Positions 41,329 through 50,900 of a stretch of DNA of 64,000 bases are shown here, in pieces. The stretch is from Phytohabitans suffuscus. Lineage in GTDB: Bacteria; Actinomycetota; Actinomycetes; Mycobacteriales; Micromonosporaceae. The stretch's first letter is position 1. Each line of letters begins with the position of its first letter. The notes under the pieces are model-generated. The model was not told where the DNA came from. It saw nothing but the letters and a program-made list of their open reading frames with translations, and did no database searches. The stretch covers positions 9,052,320-9,116,319 of the forward strand of contig NZ_AP022871.1 in assembly GCF_011764565.1 (NCBI RefSeq), given 5' to 3'. The translations under genes and the position numbers were made by a program.

Positions 41329-42695
41329 GGGGTCAACGTCACGGTGGTGGTACGGGTGTAGAAGTCACGGGCGGCCGGGCCCTGCTCGCGCGGGCCGTAG
41401 CTCGACTCCTTCGCCCCGCCGAACGGCGCGTGGAAGTCGACCCCGGCGGTCGGCGCGTTCACCTTGGCCATGCCGGCGTCGAGCCGGGGCGCGAGGGTGA
41501 GCGCGTGGCCGAGGTCGCGGGTGAACAGGGCGGCGACGAGGCCGTACCGCACGGAGTTGGCGATCTCGACCGCCGCCTCCGGCGACGCGGCCGGCACCAC
41601 CGCGCAGATCGGCCCGAAGACCTCCTCGGTGAGCAGCTCGTCGCCGTCGGGCACGGCGGTGACCACGGTCGGCGCCACGAACCACCCCGCGCGGTCCAGC
41701 GGCCGGCCGCCGGTGAGCACCTTCGCGCCGCGGCTCGCCGCCCGGTCGGCCGCCCCGACCACGGCGTCGCGGGCCCGCCGCTCGATGACCGGGCCGACCG
41801 CGGTGCCCGGCTCGGCCGGGTCGCCGACGCCGAGTGCCTCGACCGCCGCGACGAGCCGCTGCGCGAACCCGTCCGGGTCGCCGACCACGATCACGCGGCT
41901 GGTGGCGGTGCACTTCTGGCCGGCGTACCCCATCGCCGCGGTCGCGATCGCGCGGGCGGCGGCGTCCAGGTCGGCGTCGGGGAGCACGATCGAGGCGTTC
42001 TGGCCGCCCATCTCGCACTGCACCGGGACGCCGCGCCCGGCCGCCGCGCGCCGCACGTGCGCCCCGGCCGCCACCGACCCGGTGAACGAGACCGCGTCGG
42101 CCCGCTCGACCAGCGCCGCGCCCGCCGCGCCGCCGCCGGTGACCGTCGTGAACACGCCGTCCGGCAGCGCGTCCGCGAACAGCTCGGCGAGCCGCAGCGC
42201 CACCGCCGGCGCCTGCTCGGCCGGCTTGAGCACCACGCCGTTGCCGAACGCCAGCGCCGGGGCGGCCTTCCACAGCGGGATCGCGACCGGGAAGTTCCAC
42301 GGCGTGACCAGGCCGGCGACGCCGTGCGGGCGGCGGCGGGTGTGCAGCAGCGACACGCCGTCCGCGGCCGGGAAGACGTCGCCTTCGGGCAGGAGGGCGG
42401 CCTGCGCGAAGTACCGCAGGATCGCCACGCCCCGGGCGACCTCGCCGGCCGCCTCGCCGACCGGCTTGCCCACCTCGCGCACGACCAGCGCGGACACCTC
42501 GCCGGCGGCGCCCGCCAGGGCCTCGGCGCACGCGCTGAGCGCGGCGGCCCGCTCGGCGGCCGGGCGGCGGGCCCAGCCGGCGCCGGCCGCGCGCGCCCGC
42601 GCGACCGCGTCCGACACGTCGGCGGCCTGGCTGTCGGGCACCCGGACGACCAGGTCGTCAGGCGCCTGCGGTGAACGGCTCTCGATATGGTCCAC
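41325..42695 (-). CDS. aldehyde dehydrogenase (2-oxoglutarate-semialdehyde-dehydrogenase-like)
   Basis: 456 residues from GTG 42695, with GGGGGA upstream. Classic ALDH motifs: VTPWNFPVAIPLWKAAPALA (residue Asn of the oxyanion hole), the NAD loop VSFTGSVAAGAHV, the catalytic Glu in QCEMGGQNASIVL, and the catalytic Cys in MGYAGQKCTATSRV (about residue 255). EEVFGPICAVVPA lies near the end. The gene starts 3 nt after the FAH-family gene and overlaps the SDR gene. With those partners it fits the last step of non-phosphorylative sugar-acid catabolism, oxidising 2-oxoglutarate semialdehyde to 2-oxoglutarate. Exact substrate is inference. Confidence 0.85.
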   Translation of the reverse strand: MDHIESRSPQAPDDLVVRVPDSQAADVSDAVARARAAGAGWARRPAAERAAALSACAEALAGAAGEVSALVVREVGKPVGEAAGEVARGVAILRYFAQAALLPEGDVFPAADGVSLLHTRRRPHGVAGLVTPWNFPVAIPLWKAAPALAFGNGVVLKPAEQAPAVALRLAELFADALPDGVFTTVTGGGAAGAALVERADAVSFTGSVAAGAHVRRAAAGRGVPVQCEMGGQNASIVLPDADLDAAARAIATAAMGYAGQKCTATSRVIVVGDPDGFAQRLVAAVEALGVGDPAEPGTAVGPVIERRARDAVVGAADRAASRGAKVLTGGRPLDRAGWFVAPTVVTAVPDGDELLTEEVFGPICAVVPAASPEAAVEIANSVRYGLVAALFTRDLGHALTLAPRLDAGMAKVNAPTAGVDFHAPFGGAKESSYGPREQGPAARDFYTRTTTVTLTP

Positions 42696-42698
42696 GTC

Positions 42699-43522
42699 TC
42701 ATCCCCCTGTACCGACGACCGTGACCGGGTTGCGCAGAGTACCTACCCCCGCGATGTCGATCGTCACCACGTCACCGCCACGCAGCGTGAAATCACGCTC
42801 CGGGACCGCACCGGTGCCGGTGAGCAGCACCACCCCGCCGGAAAGTCCAGCGCCCGCGTCAGCCAGGAGACCAGATCCTCCGGGGTACGGGCCAGCCGCG
42901 CGGTCGACGTCTCGGCCGCCCACGCCACCGCGCCGTCGCGCTCCACCCGCACCGCCACCGGGAACGGCCCCGGCCCCGCCTCCCACACCGGCACGATCGC
43001 CGGACCGAGGGCGCAGGCGCGGGCGTACACCTTGGCCTGCGGCAGGTAGAGCGGGTTCTCCCCCTCGATGGAGCGGCTGCTCATGTCGTTGCCGGCGGTG
43101 TAGCCGAACACCTCGCCGGCCGCGTTGACCACCAGGCCCAGCTCGGCCTCGGGCACGTCCCACCCGGAGTCGGCGCGGATGCCGACCGGCTCGCCGTCGC
43201 CGACCACCCGCCCGGCGGTCGCCTTGAAGAAGATCTCGGGACGGGCGGCCGCGTACACGTGGTCGTAGAGCGCGGCGTGCCCCGACTCCTCGCGCCGCCC
43301 CTCCCGGCTGCGCTGGTACGTGACCCCGGCGGCCCAGACCTCCTGCACGTCGACCGGCGCCCGCGCCGGGCCCGCTTCCGCCGGCGCCGAGGCCGCCTCG
43401 TAGCGGGCGCGCGCCTCCGCCAGCGGCAGCGCGAGGAGGTCGGCGAGGGTGGCGCCGAGCGCGAGGAGCTTCCCGTCGCGGTCCACGGCCCAGCCGGCCG
43501 GGGTGCGTACCAGTCGCGTCAC
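42699..43522 (-). pseudogene. fumarylacetoacetate-hydrolase-family dehydratase, frameshifted as sequenced
   Basis: Starts GTG 43522 (VTRLVRTPAGWAVDRDGKLL). FAH-fold motifs: VWAAGVTYQRSREGR, ARPEIFFKATAGRVVG, the metal-binding EAELGLVVNAAGEVFGYTAG and NDMSSRSIEGENPLYLPQAK. The frame breaks at the C-run 42833-42836. One added base restores LDFPAGVVLLTGTGAVPERD and the terminal GVGTLRNPVTVVGTGG. The sequence resembles 2-keto-3-deoxy-pentonate dehydratases (KdaD/AraD types). First gene of the operon with the aldehyde dehydrogenase and SDR. The defect is most likely a lost base rather than decay. Confidence 0.75.
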
Positions 43523-43611
43523 CGCGCGATGGTATCCGCGATCCGGCGGCCAGCTCGTCCGGGAGCACGCCGGTGCCCGGCGCACGGCTCGATCGCTAGG
43601 ATCGCCTCTCG

Positions 43612-44718
43612 ATGATCGACCTGGACCGGGCCGCCCTGGAGCGCTACCGCTCGCGCGTGCGCGGCTGCCTGATCGGCGGCGCGGTCGGCGACGCGCTGGG
43701 CGCGCCCGTCGAGTTCCTGCACTCCGACCGCATCCGCGACGAGTACGGCCCGGACGGCCTCACCGACCTCGTCACCGGCTCCGACGGCGTCGCCCTGGTC
43801 ACCGACGACACCCAGATGACCCTCTTCACCGTCGACGGGCTGATCCGCGCCTCGGTCCGCGCCGACCACGGGGCCAGCCACCCGCCCTCGACGGTGCACC
43901 GCGCGTACCTGCGCTGGCTCGACACGCAGCGCCTGGCCGCGCCGCCGCCGGACCCGGACGGCTGGCTGGCCGCCCAGCCCTGGCTGTACGCGCGCCGCGC
44001 CCCCGGCAACGCCTGCCTGTCCGGCCTGGGCTCGCCGGGCATGGGCACGCCGGAGCAGCCGAAGAACCCCGGCTCCAAGGGCTGCGGCACGGTCATGCGC
44101 TCGGCGCCGTTCGGCCTGTACCCGCACGCCCGGGTGACCGCGGGGGCCGCCTTCGACCTGTCCGCCGAGTGCGCCACGCAGACCCACGGCCACCCCACCG
44201 GCTACCTGGCGGCGGGCGCGTTCGCCGCGATCGTCCGCACGCTCGTGGCCGGCGAGGACCTCCGTGCGGCGGTCGCGGTCGCGCTCGACCTGCTCGCCGG
44301 CCGCACCGGCCACGAGGAGACCACCGCCGCGCTGCGGTCGGCGCTGGCCGCCGCGGACGACGATCCCCGCTCCCCCGACCGGATCGAACACCTGGGCGGC
44401 GCCTGGATCGCCGAGGAGGCCCTCGCCATCGGCGTCTACTGTGCACTGTCCCATCCCGACCCGGCCGAGGTCCGCCAGGCCCTGCTGCTGTCCGTCAACC
44501 ACTCCGGCGACAGCGACTCCACCGGCTCGGTCTGCGGCAACCTGCTGGGCACCTGGCACGGCGAGACCGCGCTCCCGCCCGACTGGGTGGCCGCCGTCGA
44601 GGGGCGCGGCGCGATCCTGGAGCTGGCCGACGACTGGGCGATGGAGCAGACCCAGGGCGCGCAGCTGCACGGCGACCACGGCCCGTGCACGGAGTGGACC
44701 CGCCGCTACCCCGCCTGA
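43612..44718 (+). CDS. ADP-ribosylglycohydrolase-family protein (DraG-like)
   Basis: 368 residues from ATG 43612; TAGGAT lies 9 nt upstream and there is no ribosome binding site. All-helical DraG fold with two metal sites: GCLIGGAVGDALGAPVEFL, VTDDTQMTLFTVDGLI (the D-D-T-Q metal ligands), GCGTVMRSAPFGL, and NHSGDSDSTGSVCGNLLGTW near the C-terminus, which supplies the second Asp set. Such enzymes remove ADP-ribose from proteins, DNA or small metabolites with Mg2+. The target is unknown; no cognate transferase is nearby. It is followed 16 bp later by an RpiB-like isomerase, suggesting ribose salvage from ADP-ribose. Confidence 0.88.
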   Translation: MIDLDRAALERYRSRVRGCLIGGAVGDALGAPVEFLHSDRIRDEYGPDGLTDLVTGSDGVALVTDDTQMTLFTVDGLIRASVRADHGASHPPSTVHRAYLRWLDTQRLAAPPPDPDGWLAAQPWLYARRAPGNACLSGLGSPGMGTPEQPKNPGSKGCGTVMRSAPFGLYPHARVTAGAAFDLSAECATQTHGHPTGYLAAGAFAAIVRTLVAGEDLRAAVAVALDLLAGRTGHEETTAALRSALAAADDDPRSPDRIEHLGGAWIAEEALAIGVYCALSHPDPAEVRQALLLSVNHSGDSDSTGSVCGNLLGTWHGETALPPDWVAAVEGRGAILELADDWAMEQTQGAQLHGDHGPCTEWTRRYPA

Positions 44719-44722
44719 CTCC

Positions 44723-44728
44723 TATGCT
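44723..44728 (+). promoter_or_regulatory. possible -10 box for leaderless RpiB-family gene
   Basis: TATGCT ends 6 nt before the GTG at 44735 and only 5 nt after the preceding stop codon. Confidence 0.35.
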
Positions 44729-44734
44729 GGTGGG

Positions 44735-45166
44735 GTGCGAATCGCGTTCGGCGCCGACGACGACAACGAGACCACCCGGGCCGTGGTCGGCTACCTGTCC
44801 GGGCTCGGCGAGGTGGTCCGGGTCGACGGCGGCCAGCCGTGGCCGGAGATCGGCGCCGCCGTGGGCCGGGCCGTGACCGGCGGCGGCGCCGACCTCGGCG
44901 TGGTGATGTGCTGGACCGGCACCGGCACGGCCATCGCCGCCAACAAGGTGCCCGGCGTGCGGGCCGCGCTGGCCTGGGACCCGTGGGTCGCCGGGGGCGC
45001 CCGCCGCTGGAACGACGCGAACGTGCTCGCGATGAGCCTCAAGCGGCTGGCGCCGGACGTCGCGGTCGAGGTCGCCCGCGCCTTCGTCGAGACCGCCGAG
45101 CCCGACCCCGACGAGGCGGACAACATCGCGCTCCTGGCGCGGCTCGACCGGGACGCGGCGCCCTAG
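44735..45166 (+). CDS. RpiB/LacA/LacB-family sugar-phosphate isomerase
   Basis: 143 residues from GTG 44735. The N-terminus VRIAFGADDDNETTRAVVGY matches the first strand and helix of RpiB. The active-site segment LGVVMCWTGTGTAIAANKVP contains the catalytic Cys and the anion-binding Gly-Thr-Gly. GVRAALAWDPWVAGGARRWN then aligns with the usual R-A-A...A-x-x-x-x-x-H/N loop. It interconverts aldose and ketose phosphates such as ribose-5-P and ribulose-5-P. The substrate may differ, since the N-terminal Asp-His pair of true RpiB is D-D here. Confidence 0.8.
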   Translation: MRIAFGADDDNETTRAVVGYLSGLGEVVRVDGGQPWPEIGAAVGRAVTGGGADLGVVMCWTGTGTAIAANKVPGVRAALAWDPWVAGGARRWNDANVLAMSLKRLAPDVAVEVARAFVETAEPDPDEADNIALLARLDRDAAP

Positions 45167-45339
45167 CCCGACGGGCCCGTCGCGCGCCACGTTGGAGCTG
45201 GCGCCGTGGAGGTAGGCGCGCGCCCGGAACGCCGCGCGCCGCTCCGCCGGCAGGGCGGTCAGGCCGACCGGCGTCACGTCCGGGTCCACCGCCGGACCCG
45301 GTGGCCGGCTCCGGAGTGGACGGTGCCGCGGCGCAGCCG

Positions 45340-45452
45340 GGCCAGGGCGAGGACGACCAGGGCACGAGCCGGCGGTACCTGCGGCTCACCTTGACCGGCA
45401 ACACCGGCTGGCCCGCGGGCAACTGTCCGAACTGGAGGTATACGCTCAGTAG
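45340..45452 (+). pseudogene. 3' remnant of a discoidin (F5/8 type C) domain gene
   Basis: The plus frame reads SRRYLRLTLTGNTGWPAG and, after adding one C, QLSELEVYAQ and stop. This is the terminal strand set of a carbohydrate-binding discoidin domain. Nothing upstream continues it, so only the 3' end of a larger secreted enzyme gene remains. It overlaps the stop of the convergent EEP gene. Confidence 0.5.
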
Positions 45453-46264
45453 TCGTCAGCGCCGGGCCGTCGTGGGGGCGGCCCGGCGCTCGTGTCCACG
45501 ACCAGCGGCCGGTGGTCGGAGAAGGGCACCCGTGGCGCCTCCACGGCCCCCTCGCTCGGCCACCGCGCTCCCCCACGGCGGTCCAGCAGCACGTGGTCGA
45601 GCTGCACCCGCGGCTGCCAGGCCGGGTAGGTCGCGGTGCGGGCCAGCGGCCGCCACCCGGAGATCAGGGACGCCGCGCGGGCCGGCATGTTGAGGTCGCC
45701 GAGCAGCACCCGGGGCGGCGGGAGCCGGCGCAGCGCCCGCACCGCCAGGCGGAGCTGCCCGGCGTTCCAGGCGGGCACGAACGACAGGTGCGTGGTGGCG
45801 ACGGTGAACGGCCCGTCCGGCCCCTCGACGACCGCGGCGAGCACGACCCGCGGCTCGTCGCGCAGCCAGGTGAAGCGGCCACCCGGGCCGGGCGTGTAGA
45901 TCGGCGAGCGCACCGGCGCGCCGGTCAGGCGGGTGACGTGCCACGACCGTATCGGCCAGCGGCTGATCAGGCTCACCCCGAAGCTCGGCTCGCCGGTGCC
46001 GTCGTCGTCGTGGGCCAGCCGCCGGTACACCTCGCCGGGTGTGCCGATCAGCGCGGGCGCGAACCGGTGCGCGACCGCGCCGCTGGCCTCGGCGGCGACG
46101 GCCGTCAGGTCGATGTGGCCGCTGCGCGCCTGCCCCCGGTCGACCTCCTGCATGCCCAGCACGTCGGCGTCGAGCAGCGCGACCGCCGCGCGGAAGCGCT
46201 CCCGCTCCACCGCCCCGTCGTCGAGGGACCTTCCGTGCAGCACGTTGAACGTGGCCAGGCGCAC
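45446..46264 (-). CDS. endonuclease/exonuclease/phosphatase family protein
   Basis: 272 residues from GTG 46264, which is 7 nt after TACGCT on the minus strand. Motifs: VRLATFNVLHGRSLDDG, the metal Glu in LGMQEVDRGQARSG, TVATTHLSFVPAWNAGQL, RVLLGDLNMPA (Asp/Asn pair) and PFSDHRPLVVDT at the end. No signal peptide, so cytoplasmic. Relatives hydrolyse nucleic acids or phospholipids, or act as phosphodiesterases of unclear substrate. Divergent from the chitinase gene. Confidence 0.82.
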   Translation of the reverse strand: MRLATFNVLHGRSLDDGAVERERFRAAVALLDADVLGMQEVDRGQARSGHIDLTAVAAEASGAVAHRFAPALIGTPGEVYRRLAHDDDGTGEPSFGVSLISRWPIRSWHVTRLTGAPVRSPIYTPGPGGRFTWLRDEPRVVLAAVVEGPDGPFTVATTHLSFVPAWNAGQLRLAVRALRRLPPPRVLLGDLNMPARAASLISGWRPLARTATYPAWQPRVQLDHVLLDRRGGARWPSEGAVEAPRVPFSDHRPLVVDTSAGPPPRRPGADDY

Positions 46265-46367
46265 GGGTTCCAGCGTACGGGCGTCGCGATCTCGGCGCCG
46301 CGCTCTCTTACTATGAACAAAGTTAACTGATAAGCTTCCTGCCCAATCGACGATGATTGGGGTTCTC

Positions 46368-47732
46368 ATGCGCGCTCGGCGTCTGATGTTGGCCCTGGCG
46401 ACAGGGATGGCGGCAGCGGTTGTCGCCGGGATCGGCCTCGCGCCGAACGTCGGGGCGGCGCCCCAACTGCTCGTGGTCTGCAACGCCCCGGCGTGGGCCG
46501 AGGGCAACACCTACACGGCCGGCACGCAGGTGGTCTACAGCCTGCGGCTCTACCAGGCGCTGGTCACGCACACCGCGCACCCCGGCGCCGGCTGGAACCC
46601 GGCGGCCACCCCCTCGCTCTGGCGCGACCTGGGCGCCTGCGACGGGCAGCCGCCGCCGACGCCGACCCGTACCCCGTCGGCCTCCCCCACCCCCACGCGG
46701 ACGCCCTCGGCCTCACCCACGCCGACCCGGACGCCGTCCGCGTCCCCCACCCCGACGACGCCGGCACCGACCGGCTCGACCTGCGCGGTCAAGTCCCGGC
46801 CCGCGGGCAAGGTGCTGCACGGGTACTGGGAGAACTGGGACGGCGCGTCGAACGGCGTGCACCCGCCGCTCGGCTGGATCCCGATCACCGACCCCCGCAT
46901 CCGCCAGCACGGCTACAACGTGATCAACGCGGCGTTCCCGGTGATCCTCCCCGACGGCACGGTGCTGTGGCAGGACGGCATGGACGCCACGGTGAAGGTG
47001 GCCACGCCCGCCGAGATGTGCGCGGCCAAGGCGGCCGGCCTCACCATCCTGATGTCGATCGGCGGCGCCACCGCCGGCGTCGACCTGTCGTCGTCCGCGG
47101 TGGCCGACCGGTTCGTCGCGACGATCGTGCCGATCCTCAAGCGGTACAACTTCGACGGCATCGACATCGACATCGAGACCGGCCTCACCGGCAGCGGCAA
47201 CATCAACCAGCTCTCCACCTCGCAGGCCAACCTGATCCGCGTCATCGACGGCGTGCTCGCCCAGATGCCGTCGAACTTCGGGCTCACGATGGCGCCGGAG
47301 ACCGCGTACGTGACCGGCGGCAGCGTCGTCTACGGCTCGATCTGGGGCGCGTACCTGCCGATCATCAAGAAGTACGCGGACAACGGCCGGCTGTGGTGGC
47401 TCAACATGCAGTACTACAACGGCAGCATGTACGGCTGCTCCGGCGACTCGTACGCGGCCGGCACCGTGCAGGGCTTCACCGTGCAGACCAACTGCCTCAA
47501 CAGCGGGCTGGTCATCCAGGGCACGACGATCCGCGTCCCGTACGACAAGCAGGTGCCCGGTCTCCCGGCCCAGCAGGGCGCCGGCGGCGGGTACATGACG
47601 CCGAGCCTGGTCGCGCAGGCGTGGAACTCGCACTCCGGGCAGCTCAAGGGCCTGATGACCTGGTCGATCAACTGGGACGGCTCGCGCAGCTGGACGTTCG
47701 GCGACAACGTCCGCTCGCTCCAGGGACGCTGA
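46368..47732 (+). CDS. secreted GH18 chitinase with N-terminal chitin-binding module
   Basis: 454 residues from ATG 46368; an earlier ATG (46353) lacks a binding site. Signal peptide MRARRLMLALATGMAAAVVA ending near GAAPQ. A CBM5/12-like chitin-binding module (about residues 32-87) has aromatic positions in CNAPAWAEGNTYTAGTQVVY and GWNPAATPSLWRDLG. A Pro/Thr/Ser linker repeats PTPTRTPSAS three times (about 90-135). The GH18 barrel (about 150-454) carries LMSIGGATAG and the catalytic FDGIDIDIETG, whose final Glu is the acid. MQYYNGSMYGC and LMTWSINWDG complete the cleft. It cleaves chitin outside the cell. A good terminator follows. Confidence 0.93.
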   Translation: MRARRLMLALATGMAAAVVAGIGLAPNVGAAPQLLVVCNAPAWAEGNTYTAGTQVVYSLRLYQALVTHTAHPGAGWNPAATPSLWRDLGACDGQPPPTPTRTPSASPTPTRTPSASPTPTRTPSASPTPTTPAPTGSTCAVKSRPAGKVLHGYWENWDGASNGVHPPLGWIPITDPRIRQHGYNVINAAFPVILPDGTVLWQDGMDATVKVATPAEMCAAKAAGLTILMSIGGATAGVDLSSSAVADRFVATIVPILKRYNFDGIDIDIETGLTGSGNINQLSTSQANLIRVIDGVLAQMPSNFGLTMAPETAYVTGGSVVYGSIWGAYLPIIKKYADNGRLWWLNMQYYNGSMYGCSGDSYAAGTVQGFTVQTNCLNSGLVIQGTTIRVPYDKQVPGLPAQQGAGGGYMTPSLVAQAWNSHSGQLKGLMTWSINWDGSRSWTFGDNVRSLQGR

Positions 47733-47773
47733 TCCCCGCGGGGGCTGGTCCCAGGGGCGTTCGGGACGGGCAC

Positions 47774-47806
47774 GCGCGGCCCGGTGCTGGTGACACCGGG
47801 CCGCGC
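47774..47806 (+). terminator. hairpin terminator after the chitinase
   Basis: GCGCGGCCCGGTG (47774-47786) pairs with 47794-47806 around a 7-nt loop, with further flanking complementarity (GGCAC/GTGCC). About 40 bp after the stop codon. Confidence 0.75.
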
Positions 47807-47997
47807 GGCCGTGCCGCCTACAGCGGCGGGGCCAGCCTGGTCGCGGTGGCGTGCGCCTTACGGAAAACCCGTCCCTTGACGAGTTGGTATGTGTCGATGA
47901 CTCTGATGTTCAGAAACCGCCTCTTCGGCGCTGTGGCGGCCCTTCGCGGGTCCGCCTCGGGCGGTGATTCCACCATCGCCCGACGCCTGGAGGTGTC

Positions 47998-50900
47998 ATG
48001 TCGCACTACTCCCTTGTCCGCGCGCGACCACGCGGAGCCCTCGCCGCGACGCTCGCCGTGCTCCTGGCCGGCGTGCTCGGCGCGATCGCGATCTCCCAAG
48101 GACGCGCCGGCGCGGCCGGACCCCTGATCTCCCAGGGCAGGCCCGCCACCGCGTCCTCCGCCGAAGGTGACGGCCTGGCCGCGCCGTTCGCGGTCGACGG
48201 CGACCCGGGCACCCGCTGGTCCAGCCAGTTCAGCGACCCGCAGTGGATCCAGGTGGACCTCGGCCAGACCGCCGCGATCGACCAGGTGACGCTGGTCTGG
48301 GAGGCGGCGTACGCGACCGGGTTCCGGATCGAGACCTCGACCAACGGCAGCACCTGGACCCAGATCTACGCGACCACGACCGGTACCGGCGGCACGCAGA
48401 CGCTCGCCGTGAGCGGCTCCGGCCGGTACGTGCGGATGTACGGCACCGCGCGGGCGATCGGGTACGGGTACTCGCTCTGGGAGTTCCAGGTCTTCGGGAC
48501 GATCGGCGGCGCCCCCACGACGCCACCGACCAGCCAGCCGCCGACCAGCCAGCCGCCGCAGGGTGGGACGGTCATCTCGGAGTTCAAGAACGTGACGGCG
48601 TCCTCGTTCGAGGGTGGCAACGCGCCGGCGGCCGCGCTCGACGGGCGCACCACCACGCGGTGGTCCAGCGAGTTCAGCGATCCACAGTGGATCCAGGTGG
48701 ACCTGGGCGGGGCGGCCACGATCACCGGCGTGACGCTGGTCTGGGAGGCCGCGTACGCCACCGCGTACCGGATAGAGACCTCGACCAACGGCACCGCCTG
48801 GACCCAGGTCTACGCCACGACCGCCGGGCGGGGCGGCACCGAGCGGCCGGCGGTGACCGGCACCGGGCGCTACCTCCGGCTGACCGGCACCGCGCGGGCC
48901 ACCGGCTACGGGTACTCGCTCTGGGAGCTGCAGGTCTTCGGGTCGGTGGACACCCAGGCGTCCACGCCGCCGATGCTCTCCGGCCCCACCCGCCCGCCGG
49001 GCACGACCGGGCAGTTCCAGCTCAGCGCGCCGGCCAACGGCGCGATGGTCACGAGCACCCGCCGGCCGCCGCTGTCCTGGGCCGCCGTCGGGGGCGCGGC
49101 CCGCTACCAGGTGTGGCTCAACATCAGCCGGACCGACTACGACTTCACCGCCTCCGGCAACCTCATCGACCTGTACACGAAGGTCGCCGAGCCGACCGGC
49201 ACCGGCTACACGCCCACGTGGGACATCGCCGACCGGTGGACCTACAAGTGGTACGTTGTCGCGGTCAACGGCTCGGGCGGCACCGTCGCCACCTCGAACA
49301 TCCGGCAGTTCAGCCTGTACGTGCCCACGCTGGAGACGGTCGCCGACGGCATCGGGATCGTGAACGGCGCCCGCGACCTCAACCGCAACGGCGCCATCGA
49401 GCCGTACGAGGACTGGCGGCTGCCGGTGGAGTCGCGGGTCAGCGACCTGCTCGGGCGGATGACGCTCGAGGAGAAGGCGTACCAGATGTTCTACAACGCC
49501 CAGGCGTTCGCGCAGTCGGGGTGGCACTTCGGGCCGGCCGACGCGGCCGACCTGCACGCCAACCTGATCCGGGCGAGCGGCACCCGGCTGGGCATCCCGT
49601 TCGTCTCGGCGGGCGACACGATCCACGGGTACAAGACGACCTACCCGACGCAGAGCGCGCTCGCCGCCGGGCGCAACTACGCGCTGGACTACAAGCTCGG
49701 CGACATGCAGCGGCGCGAGCAGCTCGAGGTGGGCACCCGCGGCGTGCTCGGCCCCCTCGCCGAGGTCGGCACGAAGGTGCTGTACCCGCGGATCCAGGAG
49801 GGCAACGGGGAGAGCGCCGAGGTCGCGGCCGCGCAGGTGCGGGCGCTGGTCGCCGGCCTGCAGGGCGGGCCGGAGCTCAACCCGCGGTCGGTGCTCGCCA
49901 CGGTCAAGCACTGGCCCGGTGAGGGCGCCGGCGGCGAGGCGCTGATCGTCTACGACGGGGTCACGATCAAGTACCACATGATCCCGTTCCGGGCCGCGAT
50001 GGAGGCCGGCGCGGTCAACATCATGCCCGGGTACGCGGGCAGCTCGTACCTCGACCCGGGCGGCCCGGGGGCCGGCGACAGCGCGCCGATCCTGGCGTAC
50101 CTGCGGCAGAACCTCGGCTACACCGGCCTCATCACCACCGACTGGCTGCCGTCCGGCTCCTGGGTCGGCGCGGCGCGGGCCGGCTCGGACGTGATGGGCG
50201 GCGCCGACCCGGGGGCGCCCGGCTACAGCATGGGCACGTTCACGGCGGGCGTGCCGGCGGCCCGGATCGACGACGCGGTGCGGCGGGTGCTGCGGCTGAA
50301 GTTCCAGCTCGGCGTCTTCGAGAGCCCGTACGGCGACCCGGTCAACGGCCCGTACCGCTTCCACATGCCGCAGTACACGGCGCTGGCCAACCAGGCGGCG
50401 CGGGAGTCGACGACGTTGCTGCGCAACAACGGCGTGCTGCCGGTGCGCCTCAACGCCGGCGACAACATCGTGGTGGCCGGGCCACGCGCCGCCGACACGG
50501 CCGCGTGCTGCATCTGGACCAGCTACTTCCACCAGGAGTACGGCTCGCAGACGTTCCTCGACGCGATCCGGGCGAGGGCGGCGCGGGCCGGCGTCAACGT
50601 GTACCAGGACAGCGGGCCGTCGCCGAAGCTGGCCGTCGTGGCGGTCGGCGAGAGCTCGTACACCCACGCCACGAGCTGGGTGAAGGAGCAGCCGTACCTG
50701 CCGGCCGACCAGCTGGCCGTGATCCAGAACTTCCAGCGGCAGGGCATCCCGGTGGTCGTACTGCTGGTCATGCCCCGCCCGTACGTGATCACCGAGTGGC
50801 ACGAGCTGGCCAGCGCGGTCGTCGTCACGTACCGCGGCGGCGAGGAGATGGGCCCGGCCGCGGCCGGGCTGCTCTTCGGCGACTACCAGCCGCGGGGCAA

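Noticed and set aside
45180..45300. Minus-strand frame ALPAERRAAFRARAYLHG as a gene fragment
   Set aside because: Looks protein-like but too short, with no start, stop context or family match I can defend.
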